A stretch of 13,224 nucleotides of DNA. It comes from Bacillota bacterium (GTDB lineage: Bacteria > Bacillota > Clostridia > Oscillospirales > Acutalibacteraceae). Numbering within the stretch: the stretch's first letter is position 1; each line of letters starts with the position of its first letter. The position numbers and the translations under genes are program-made. Positions 5,834 through 12,302 of this stretch are shown in pieces. The notes below the pieces were generated by a model, which did no database searches, had not been told where the DNA came from, and saw nothing but the letters and a program-made list of their open reading frames with translations. The DNA is taken from NCBI GenBank assembly GCA_023397245.1, contig JAEWUH010000072.1, positions 1 through 13,224 of the forward strand, given 5' to 3'.

Positions 5834-7359
5834 ACACATTAGTAGAGATGAAGGGCGTTACAAAGAAATTTCCGGGCGTTGTCGCTTTAAAGGACATCTC
5901 CTTTGATATCCGGGCGGGCGAAGTCCATGTCCTTCTCGGCGAGAACGGCGCGGGAAAATCCACGCTGATGAAAATCCTGAGCGGTGCTTACCAGCCGACG
6001 GAAGGCACCATCGTTTTAAAAGGGAAAGAGTATTCCCAGCTAACGCCGAAGGATTCCTATGAAAACGGAATCAGCATTATTTATCAGGAACTCAGCGTAA
6101 TCGATCAGCTTTCCATTCAGGAGAATTTGTTTGTCGGCAAGCTGCCAACAAACAAAAAATTTGGAGTCAGTACGGTGGACTACCGGAAGATGCGGAAAGC
6201 CGCGGTGGAGCTGCTTGACCGGGTCGGCCTGAAAAGGGACCCCAAAGCGTTTGTGGAAGAGCTGAGTATTTCCGAAAAGCAGCAGGTGGAAATTGCAAAG
6301 GCGCTTTCCAGCAACGCGGACGTCATTATCATGGATGAGCCGACCGCTTCGCTGACGACGGACGAAACGGAGCACCTTTTCAAAATTATCCGCCAGCTTC
6401 GCAGCGAAGGAAAAGGCATCGTTTATATCTCCCATAAAATGAAGGAAATCAAGGAGATCGGCGACCGCGTCACCGTTCTGAAGGACGGCGCGTATATCGG
6501 CACCAGAAACGCCGCCGATGTGGAAATCGACGAGCTGGTTGCCATGATGGTAGGCCGCGAGGTCAAGACGAAATACAACGACGGCGGAAAAACGGATTTC
6601 AGCAACGAACCCGTGATTTTCGAAGTGAAAAATATAGCGCGGAAAGACCAGCGGGTGAAGGGTGTATCCTTCCAGCTCCACAAAGGAGAAATTCTGGGAT
6701 TTTCCGGTCTGGTCGGTTCGGGCAGAAGCGAAATGATGAACGCCATATTCGGCGCGGAGCCCAAGTCCTCCGGCGAAGTGATTGTCGGCGGAAAGACGGT
6801 TTCCATCAACAGTCCGTATTCCGCAATCAAGAACGGCCTCGCAATGGTGACGGAAAACCGCCGCGAAACCGGGTTTATCAAGACCATGGACATCAAAAAG
6901 AACATATCGCTGCTGCCCTATATCAAAACCTCAAAGGCACAGGGTCTGCTCGGAATGGTCAGCGAAAAGTTCGACAAGGAATGTTCCGAGCGCCAGAGGG
7001 AAAAACTAAGAATCAAATGCTACGGTGTAGACCAGGATATGACGACGCTTTCGGGCGGAAACCAGCAGAAGGTTATCCTCGGCAAATGGCTGGCGGCGGA
7101 TTCCCAGATTATTATTTTTGACGAGCCGACCAAGGGCATCGATATCGGGAGCAAAAGCGAGATTTACGCGCTGATGCGCAAGCTTGCCGACGAAGGCAAG
7201 GGCGTGCTGATGGTTTCCTCCGAACTGCCGGAGCTGCTCGCCGTGTGCGACACCATCGCCGTGTTCCGGGAAGGCAGAATTGCTATGACCTTTAACAGCG
7301 GCGAAGCGACGGAGGAAAAGATCATCCGCGCTTCCACAGACGCGGCGGCAGCCGAATAA
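5830..7359 (+). CDS. alsA: D-allose ABC transporter ATP-binding protein (double ATPase)
   Basis: This 509-residue ATPase has the RbsA/AlsA double layout and powers sugar import at the inner face of the membrane. Domain 1 carries Walker A GENGAGKST (37-45), Q-loop Gln86, signature LSISEKQQVEIAKAL (145-159), Walker B VIIMDEPTASLT (165-176) and His202. Domain 2 has a degenerate Walker A without lysine (GLVGSGRSE, 293-301), signature LSGGNQQK (407-414) and IIIFDEPTKGIDIG (427-440). One active and one degenerate site is normal for this group. I chose the ATG at 5830 because AAAAGGAGG lies 5 bases upstream and the family N-terminus begins here; a GTG 26 codons earlier has no such support. It is the first gene of the operon. 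Allose specificity comes from the neighbours alsB, alsE and alsK. Confidence 0.9.
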   Translation: MNTLVEMKGVTKKFPGVVALKDISFDIRAGEVHVLLGENGAGKSTLMKILSGAYQPTEGTIVLKGKEYSQLTPKDSYENGISIIYQELSVIDQLSIQENLFVGKLPTNKKFGVSTVDYRKMRKAAVELLDRVGLKRDPKAFVEELSISEKQQVEIAKALSSNADVIIMDEPTASLTTDETEHLFKIIRQLRSEGKGIVYISHKMKEIKEIGDRVTVLKDGAYIGTRNAADVEIDELVAMMVGREVKTKYNDGGKTDFSNEPVIFEVKNIARKDQRVKGVSFQLHKGEILGFSGLVGSGRSEMMNAIFGAEPKSSGEVIVGGKTVSINSPYSAIKNGLAMVTENRRETGFIKTMDIKKNISLLPYIKTSKAQGLLGMVSEKFDKECSERQREKLRIKCYGVDQDMTTLSGGNQQKVILGKWLAADSQIIIFDEPTKGIDIGSKSEIYALMRKLADEGKGVLMVSSELPELLAVCDTIAVFREGRIAMTFNSGEATEEKIIRASTDAAAAE

Positions 7360-7438
7360 ATAAAAGCAAAACGGCCGGGGTCCTCACCGCTCGGAGGAAA
7401 CCGGGGAGACGGAAAAAGAAACGTGCGGAGAAACGGCA

Positions 7439-8410
7439 GTGAAAATTATGGAAAAAACAGCAAAGCAGAAGGACCTGTCCTTCAATACATTATGGCAGAA
7501 ATTCGGCACGCTTGGAATTTTGCTTCTCCTGCTCCTGATCCTTGCGGTTTTGAGGCCGGAAAGCATTTTTTCCACACAGAGCATTCCCCAGATACTTACG
7601 CAGAGCTCCGTCAACATTTTGATGGCGGTCGGCGAGTTTTTTGCCATCCTGATCGCCGGCATTGACCTTTCGGTCGGCTCCGTGGCCGCCCTTACCGGCA
7701 TGCTTACGGCGAAATTCATGGTCGGCGGCATGAATCCGGCTCTCGCGATTCTGTTCGGAATCGTGATCGGCGGTTCTCTGGGTCTGATAAACGGTCTTCT
7801 GGTGAATTCCACCGGACTGCACCCGTTCATCATTACCCTTGGTACACAGGCGATTTTCAGAGGCATTACGCTGATTATTTCCAATGCGCGCTCGGTGTTC
7901 GGCTTCCCGGCGGAATTCACCACCGGCATCGGCGGCGATCTTGTCGGAATTCCGGTTCCCGTTATCGTAGCGGTTGTAGTTGCGCTGTTCCTCGCGTTTT
8001 TAACAATAAAAACCAAGGTCGGCCGCAACATATACGCTATGGGCGGCAACCCGCAGGCGGCGTGGTTTTCCGGCATCAATGTGAAGCTCCACACGCTCAT
8101 CGTGTTTCTTACCTCCGGCATTTGCTCCGGTATTGCCGGAATCGTCCTGCTCGGCCGTGTAGGCGCGGCGGAACCCGCAGCCGCAACCGGTTTTGAAACC
8201 TACGCCATTGCGGCGGCAATCATCGGCGGCACAAGCTTTTTCGGCGGCAAGGGCAAAATCTTCGGTGTTGTCATGGGCGGTCTCATTATCGGCGTAATCA
8301 ACTACGGCATGAACGTCCTTACGGTTTCCAGCAGCTACCAGCAGATTGTCATGGGCGCGCTGATTATCATCTCCGTTGCGCTCGACCGATTCGTTGCTTC
8401 CAAGAAATAA
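7439..8410 (+). CDS. alsC: D-allose ABC transporter permease
   Basis: This 323-residue integral membrane protein of the RbsC/AlsC family has multiple hydrophobic segments from about residue 25 onward. Family hallmarks are AGIDLSVGS (73-81), TGLHPFIITLGTQAIFRG (125-142), GGNPQAAWFSGINV (202-215, the loop that contacts the ATPase) and GGTSFFGGKG (263-272). It should form the membrane channel as a dimer with AlsA below and AlsB outside. The start is taken as GTG 7439 because GGAG lies 8 bases upstream; the ATG at 7448 is 17 bases away and less well placed. The 79-base gap after alsA contains GC-rich sequence that can form a bulged hairpin, but no terminator. Confidence 0.9.
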   Translation: MKIMEKTAKQKDLSFNTLWQKFGTLGILLLLLLILAVLRPESIFSTQSIPQILTQSSVNILMAVGEFFAILIAGIDLSVGSVAALTGMLTAKFMVGGMNPALAILFGIVIGGSLGLINGLLVNSTGLHPFIITLGTQAIFRGITLIISNARSVFGFPAEFTTGIGGDLVGIPVPVIVAVVVALFLAFLTIKTKVGRNIYAMGGNPQAAWFSGINVKLHTLIVFLTSGICSGIAGIVLLGRVGAAEPAAATGFETYAIAAAIIGGTSFFGGKGKIFGVVMGGLIIGVINYGMNVLTVSSSYQQIVMGALIIISVALDRFVASKK

Positions 8411-8442
8411 CTTTTCATACACTACCTTCTTTTGGCTGTATG

Positions 8443-8471
8443 CCGTCCCGCTTCCGTGCGGGGCGGGACGG
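8443..8471 (+). repeat. Strong intra-operon stem-loop between alsC and alsE
   Basis: CCGTCCCGC (8443-8451) and GCGGGACGG (8463-8471) pair perfectly over 9 bases around an 11-base loop. Only TTT follows, so it is not a full terminator. It may mark an RNA processing point, protect upstream mRNA from 3' exonucleases, or attenuate. It ends 28 bases before the alsE ribosome site. Confidence 0.65.
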
Positions 8472-8514
8472 TTTGGCCGGAATCATTCTTCCGCACGCGG
8501 AAAGGTCTGAAAAT

Positions 8515-9192
8515 ATGGAACCAAAATTTTCTCCGTCGCTTATGTGCATGGATCTGCTTAATATCCGCAGTCAGGTGGAAATCCTGAATACACGCGCGGA
8601 TTTCTACCATGTGGACATCATGGACGGCCATTTTGTAAAAAACATCACGCTTTCCCCGGACTTTGTCAAGGTGCTGAGCAGCATCACAAAGCTGCCAATC
8701 GACTGCCACCTGATGGTGACCGACCCGGACGATTATATTGAATCGCTTGCAAAGGCGGGCGCGGGATACATCTGCCCCCACGCGGAGACCATTAACTCCG
8801 ACGCGTTCCGCATCATCAATAAAATCAAATCTCTTGGCTGCAAGGTGGGCGTCGTACTGAACCCCGCAACGCCGCTTTCCTACATCCAGCACTATATCCA
8901 TCTGTTGGATAAAATCACCATTATGAGCGTTGATCCCGGATTTGCCGGGCAGCCGTTCATCCGCGAAATGCTGGATAAAATCCGCGAAGCAAAGAAGTTA
9001 AAAGAAGAGAACGGCTACCGCTATCTGGTTGAAATTGACGGCTCCTGCAACGAAAGGACTTACAAAGACCTGAGCGAAGCCGGCGTAGAGGTCTTCATAC
9101 TGGGTTCCTCCGGGCTGTTTAATTTGGACAGCGATTTGGAAGCGGCCTGGGATAAAATGAGAAAGATTTTTCATGAGCAGACCGGAAAATGA
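8515..9192 (+). CDS. alsE: D-allulose-6-phosphate 3-epimerase
   Basis: This 225-residue TIM-barrel enzyme converts allulose 6-phosphate to fructose 6-phosphate. It belongs to the ribulose-phosphate 3-epimerase family, but SPSLMCMDLL (6-15), IMDGHFVKNITLSPDFV (35-51) and SVDPGFAGQPFIREMLDK (138-155) follow E. coli AlsE more closely than Rpe, comparing from memory. Metal and catalytic residues are visible: His32 and Asp34 (YHVDIMDG), His65 (DCHLMV) and Asp175 (EIDGSCN). The phosphate-binding part is GSSGLFN (197-203). The start is the ATG at 8515, with GGAAAGG 9 bases upstream; the frame extends 25 codons further up, but through the stem-loop. It feeds the product of AlsK and RpiB into glycolysis. 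Confidence 0.92.
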   Translation: MEPKFSPSLMCMDLLNIRSQVEILNTRADFYHVDIMDGHFVKNITLSPDFVKVLSSITKLPIDCHLMVTDPDDYIESLAKAGAGYICPHAETINSDAFRIINKIKSLGCKVGVVLNPATPLSYIQHYIHLLDKITIMSVDPGFAGQPFIREMLDKIREAKKLKEENGYRYLVEIDGSCNERTYKDLSEAGVEVFILGSSGLFNLDSDLEAAWDKMRKIFHEQTGK

Positions 9193-9225
9193 CGTATCGG
9201 AATAGGAAGGGAAAGGAGGGGAAAA

Positions 9226-10149
9226 ATGAAAGAGTATGCGATAGGAATTGATATCGGAGGCACAAATTTCCGCATCGGAATGGTTTCGCAGGACCGTAAG
9301 GTTGAAAATTTCCGTAAAAAATCCAGCGCCGTTTTAACAGAGGGCGATTCGGTTTCGGCGCTTGCCGGTGAAATTCGGGCATATATGGAAGAATTCGGCG
9401 CTCGGGATAAAATTGCGGCGGTTGCGATCGGGCTGCCTTCCATTGTAAGCAAAGACAGAAAATTCATTTATTCAACCCCCAATTTGAAAGGGTTCGACAA
9501 CATCAACCTTGCCGACCCGCTGAGCAGGGAGCTCGGAATACCCGTGTTTGTGGACAGGGACGTAAATTTCCTGCTTCAGAATGATATTTTACAGTGCAGC
9601 CTGGACGCCACAAAAACCATTCTGGGTTTTTATATCGGGACAGGCTTTGGCAACGCGATCTATATTCAGGGAAAGTTTTACCGGGGGAAAAACGGCGTTG
9701 CGGGCGAGCTTGGCCACACCCCGCTTTACGGATTGGACGAGCGGTGCTCCTGCGGCAATTACGGCTGCGCGGAAGTGCGCTGCTCCGGTAAATATCTGGA
9801 GAAGCTGACAAACGAGTGCTTTCCCGGTACGGAAATCAGTCAGATTTTTGTAAAGCATAGAGACGACCCGCGGATTATTGACTATGTAAAAAATCTTGCC
9901 ATCCCGATCGCGACGGAAGTGAATATTCTGGATCCCGATTGTATCATCATTGCCGGAGGCGTCGTGTTCATGGAGGGCTTCCCCAAGGATGTTTTGTTAG
10001 ACGCGCTGAAGGCGCATTTGAGAAAACCGTATCCGTACAATAATCTGGAGATTATTTTCACGGAACACACACAGCAGAGCGGTGTTTTGGGCAGCGGGGA
10101 CTTTGCCCGCCGCGCTGCAGAAAATCAGGTAGATACGCAAAAGGCGTAA
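9226..10149 (+). CDS. alsK: D-allose kinase (ROK family)
   Basis: This 307-residue ROK sugar kinase is expected to phosphorylate imported D-allose at C6 with ATP. The phosphate-binding loop DIGGT is at 9-13, the catalytic Asp is Asp112 in DRDVN, and the ROK zinc site is intact: His164 (GELGHTPL) with Cys174, Cys176 and Cys181 (CSCGNYGC). GLPSIVSKDRKFIYSTPNL (69-87) and RCSGKYL closely recall E. coli AlsK and differ from glucokinases, which usually carry ENDANAA in place of DRDVN. AAAGGAGGG sits 5 bases before the ATG. It lies 33 bases after alsE and 34 before alsB. The call rests on recalled similarity plus operon context. Other hexoses may also be substrates. Confidence 0.9.
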   Translation: MKEYAIGIDIGGTNFRIGMVSQDRKVENFRKKSSAVLTEGDSVSALAGEIRAYMEEFGARDKIAAVAIGLPSIVSKDRKFIYSTPNLKGFDNINLADPLSRELGIPVFVDRDVNFLLQNDILQCSLDATKTILGFYIGTGFGNAIYIQGKFYRGKNGVAGELGHTPLYGLDERCSCGNYGCAEVRCSGKYLEKLTNECFPGTEISQIFVKHRDDPRIIDYVKNLAIPIATEVNILDPDCIIIAGGVVFMEGFPKDVLLDALKAHLRKPYPYNNLEIIFTEHTQQSGVLGSGDFARRAAENQVDTQKA

Positions 10150-10183
10150 ATATAAATAAAATGATTTTTGGGAGGATTATCAA

Positions 10184-11194
10184 ATGAAAAAGCGTATTTT
10201 ATCCGCAATCCTTGCAACGGCGATGATTTCTACAGTCTTTGCCGGCTGCGCAAACAAAAGCGCAACCTCGTCCGCGGCTTCCGCGGCAAGCGCGGCGGCA
10301 AGCACCCCGGCGGCAAGCGCAGCGGCCGGCCAGACAGAGTATGCAATCGTGTTAAAAAATCAGTCGTCTGACTTTTGGGTGAAAATGAAGGACGGTGTAC
10401 TTGCAAAGGCAAAAGAGCTCGGCGTTACCGTAGACGTTTATGCCGCGCAGTCTGAGGAAGACACCGAAGGCCAGCTCAAGATTCTTGAAAATTGCCTGAC
10501 AAAGAATTACAAGGCAATCGGCGTTGCTCCGCTTTCCCCGGTAAACCTTATCCCCGGCATTGTAAAGGCGAACCAGAAGGGCATGTATGTTATGGATATC
10601 GATGAAAAAATCGACATGACGACCCTGAAGAATTCCGGCGGCAGCGTGATTGCGTTTGCGGCTACCGATAACGTGGCGGTCGGCGCAAAGGGCGCGGGCT
10701 ATATCATCGACAAGACCCCGGACGGCGGCAAGGTTGCCATCATCGAAGGCAAAGCCGGCAATGCTTCCGGTGAAGCCAGAAAACAGGGCGCTGCCGATGC
10801 CTTCAAGAAGAACGGCAAATTTACGGTTGTCGGCAGTCTGCCGGGTGACTGGGACAGACAGAAAGCCCTTGACGTTGCGAACAGCTTTATCCAGTCCAAT
10901 CCGGACTTAAAGGGCATCTACTGCTGCAACGACACCATGGCTCTGGGCGCTCTGCAGGCGGTCATCAACGCAGGCAAGGTTGGCAAAATCATGGTAGTCG
11001 GTACGGACGGCGACACGGAAGCAGTCAAATCCGTTCAGGAGGGCAAACTCTCCGCTACCGTTGCGCAGGATCCTGCGGCAATCGGCGCAACCTCCCTTGA
11101 GCAGATGGTCAAGGCGGTAAAAGAGAAGCCGGCAATCGACAAGAACGCCGAGCCGAAAAATATTCCGATTGAATCCAAGCTGATTACAAAATAA
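10184..11194 (+). CDS. alsB: D-allose-binding lipoprotein of the ABC transporter
   Basis: This 336-residue receptor captures D-allose outside the cell and delivers it to AlsC/AlsA. The signal peptide ends in a lipobox (VFAGC, Cys22), so it is membrane-anchored as expected in Gram-positives, with an Ala/Ser linker at 23-49. The mature part follows E. coli AlsB closely: EYAIVLKNQSSDFWVKMK (52-69), DEKIDM (140-145), ATDNVAVGAKG (160-170), EGKAGNASGEAR (188-199), CNDTMALGA (248-256), GTDG (273-276) and ATVAQDPAAIGAT (291-303). Residues aligned with the E. coli sugar contacts (Lys58, Trp65, Asp140, Arg199, Asn249, Asp275, Gln295) are kept, while a contact Asn appears to be Ser or Asp near 62-63. 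GGGAGG lies 8 bases upstream. Unlike E. coli, this gene follows the kinase. Confidence 0.92.
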   Translation: MKKRILSAILATAMISTVFAGCANKSATSSAASAASAAASTPAASAAAGQTEYAIVLKNQSSDFWVKMKDGVLAKAKELGVTVDVYAAQSEEDTEGQLKILENCLTKNYKAIGVAPLSPVNLIPGIVKANQKGMYVMDIDEKIDMTTLKNSGGSVIAFAATDNVAVGAKGAGYIIDKTPDGGKVAIIEGKAGNASGEARKQGAADAFKKNGKFTVVGSLPGDWDRQKALDVANSFIQSNPDLKGIYCCNDTMALGALQAVINAGKVGKIMVVGTDGDTEAVKSVQEGKLSATVAQDPAAIGATSLEQMVKAVKEKPAIDKNAEPKNIPIESKLITK

Positions 11195-11211
11195 TCATAC
11201 CATCCCTTTTA

Positions 11212-11250
11212 CAGAAAAGCAGAGACCGGCAGCGGCCTCTGCTGCTTCTG
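11212..11250 (+). terminator. Long hairpin after alsB, possible partial terminator
   Basis: CAGAA, AGCAGAG and CCG pair with CGG, CTCTGCT and TTCTG around the loop GCAG, with one mismatch and one small internal bulge. TTTC follows instead of a proper T-run. It may stop some transcripts or protect the 3' end of the alsB message. Confidence 0.5.
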
Positions 11251-11302
11251 TTTCAGAACGGAATAGCGGCAGAATTTTCGCGTACAGCGGAACGGAACAC
11301 GC

Positions 11303-11347
11303 TTTTCCCGCCGCCTTACAGGAGCGGAAGCCCGGCGGCGGAGAAAA
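11303..11347 (+). repeat. Second strong stem-loop upstream of rpiB
   Basis: TTTTC plus CCGCCGCC pair with GGCGGCGG plus GAAAA, with one bulged A, giving a 13-base-pair stem around an 18-base loop. It lies 15 bases before the rpiB GGAGG. No T-run follows it, so processing or mRNA stabilisation is more likely than termination. Confidence 0.5.
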
Positions 11348-11375
11348 TTATTACAATGAATCGGAGGCACTTATT

Positions 11376-11849
11376 ATGAAAATAGCAATCGGATGCGACC
11401 ATGTCGGATTTGAGCTGAAGGACAGGATCATTAAGCATCTGGAGGAAAAAAACATTGAATACAGGGACTTCGGCACGTACAGCACGGAGCGCACCGATTA
11501 CCCGATTTACGGTGAAGCGGTAGCAAGGGCGATTGTCAGCGGGGAATGCGAGAAAGGAATCCTGATCTGCGGCACGGGCGTGGGCATTTCCATTTCCGCA
11601 AACAAGGTCCCGGGCATCCGCGCCGTGGTTTGCAGTGAGCCGTATTCCGCTCTGCTTTCCAGGCAGCACAACGATACCAATATCCTCGCCATGGGTTCGC
11701 GTGTTGTGGGCGGCGACCTTGCGCTGATGATTCTGGACGCGTGGCTTTCCGGCGTTTATGAGGGCGGAAGGCACCAGAGACGCGTGGATATGATTGCGAG
11801 CCTCGAAAAAGGCATTTCTTTAGGAAACGATGAAATCCATCCGGTTTAA
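11376..11849 (+). CDS. rpiB: Ribose/allose-6-phosphate isomerase RpiB
   Basis: This 157-residue sugar-phosphate isomerase of the RpiB/LacAB family has the normal length. GCDHVGFELK (6-15), the catalytic CGTGVGISISANK (65-77, Cys65), RAVVCSEPYSA (82-92), SRQHNDTN (95-102, His98) and YEGGRHQRRV (128-137) are all present and very near E. coli RpiB. GGAGG lies 8 bases before the ATG. In E. coli the same enzyme also converts allose 6-phosphate to allulose 6-phosphate, and rpiB sits beside the als genes. Here it is the last gene of the als unit, supplying the step between AlsK and AlsE. It may also serve in the pentose phosphate pathway. A T-box-controlled gene follows with its own promoter. Confidence 0.95.
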   Translation: MKIAIGCDHVGFELKDRIIKHLEEKNIEYRDFGTYSTERTDYPIYGEAVARAIVSGECEKGILICGTGVGISISANKVPGIRAVVCSEPYSALLSRQHNDTNILAMGSRVVGGDLALMILDAWLSGVYEGGRHQRRVDMIASLEKGISLGNDEIHPV

Positions 11850-11912
11850 CGCGGAAACCTTGCCTGCTTTGAATGATCTCCAGCGGATATCTCACCGGAC
11901 AAAAAATTACGG

Positions 11913-11941
11913 TTGACAAAAACTGAATATCTGTTTAAAAT
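11913..11941 (+). promoter_or_regulatory. Promoter of the T-box/aminotransferase transcript
   Basis: A perfect TTGACA (11913-11918) and TAAAAT (11936-11941, five of six) are separated by 17 bases. Transcription would begin near 11948, about 20 bases before stem I of the T-box. Confidence 0.85.
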
Positions 11942-11947
11942 AAACAT

Positions 11948-12228
11948 TAATTAAAAAACAGACAAAAGCTGTGAAGTGGAAGAGTACGTGTTTTTGCAAT
12001 GCAGAGAGAGGATGGCCGGTGAGAATCCTTTTGCGGGAATACGGAAGGTAGCCACGGAGCTGTGAATCGAAAGCGCGCTGGCGCCGTAGTCTTCACCGGG
12101 AATCCGCCGTTATTGGGAATACGGTATCGGCAGGACTGCCTGTACCGGATTGAGTGCGCGCAGTTTGCGCGAATTTAGGTGGTAACACGGAGCAGAGCCT
12201 TCGTCCTATATGGGACGGAGGCTTTTTT
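11948..12228 (+). promoter_or_regulatory. T-box riboswitch, specifier read as GUA (valine)
   Basis: The leader has all main T-box parts. Stem I base: AGCT (11967-11970) pairs with AGCT (12058-12061), with a K-turn-like bulge, then GTGG pairs with CCAC (12052-12055). The specifier loop has AAGAGTA on the left and GAAGGTAG on the right. Above it an 11-pair helix (11987-11997 with 12033-12043) leads to AGAGAG (12003-12008) and the distal loop closed by GGAT/ATCC. In well-studied T-boxes the order is GAA, one base, codon, purine, helix, which here gives GTA at 12048-12050. Stem III is CGCGCA/TGCGCG (12157-12171). The T-box core AATTTAGGTGGTAACACGG is at 12172-12190. The antiterminator pairs TAGG with CCTA and ACGGAG with CTTCGT, leaving a 7-base UGGUAAC bulge. 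The bulge U suits a tRNA with discriminator A, as in tRNA-Val. Confidence 0.9.
12197..12228 (+). terminator. Intrinsic terminator of the T-box leader
   Basis: GCCTTCGTCC (12197-12206) pairs with GGACGGAGGC (12213-12222) through one G-U pair, followed by six T (12223-12228). It competes with the antiterminator, which uses bases 12199-12208. Uncharged tRNA would favour read-through into the aminotransferase. Confidence 0.92.
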
Positions 12229-12302
12229 ATATAGTTTTCAGGTGTGCGCAGACCGGCCGGCTGACGCATGATCCTGACCACATTTAACTAGGAGGTAAAT
12301 AT

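Larger units (their letters stand above)
11195..11375. other. Gap between alsB and rpiB with two stem-loops
   Basis: These 181 bases hold no gene. Two strong hairpins (11212-11250 and 11303-11347) occupy much of it, and the second ends 15 bases before the rpiB ribosome site. I see no consensus promoter here, so rpiB probably depends on read-through from alsB. Confidence 0.55.
11850..12302. other. Gap holding the T-box leader
   Basis: These 453 bases contain no gene. After rpiB there are about 60 bases without a clear terminator; GGTTT/AAACC at 11843-11859 is only a 5-base stem. Then come the promoter (11913-11941), the T-box leader to 12228, and about 60 bases ending in the aminotransferase ribosome site AGGAGG (12290-12295). 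Confidence 0.7.

Noticed and set aside
5742..5900. About 50-codon frame starting ATG 5742 and overlapping alsA
   Set aside because: It has only a weak ribosome site, runs out of frame into the alsA coding region, and the content is unremarkable.
7384..8121. 245-codon open frame on the minus strand
   Set aside because: It is antisense to alsC; the composition is that of reverse-complemented membrane-protein codons and no family is recognisable.
10261..10330. Ala/Ser-rich repeat in alsB as a tandem repeat element
   Set aside because: It is a low-complexity linker after the lipobox, common in Gram-positive binding lipoproteins.
12047..12049. GGT (glycine) as the T-box specifier
   Set aside because: It would leave two bases before the lower helix instead of one purine, and the antiterminator UGGU does not fit the U discriminator expected for tRNA-Gly.
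12066..12070. TCG or CGA after GTGAA as the T-box specifier
   Set aside because: This GTGAA lies outside stem I, whose lower helix already closes at 12058-12061.
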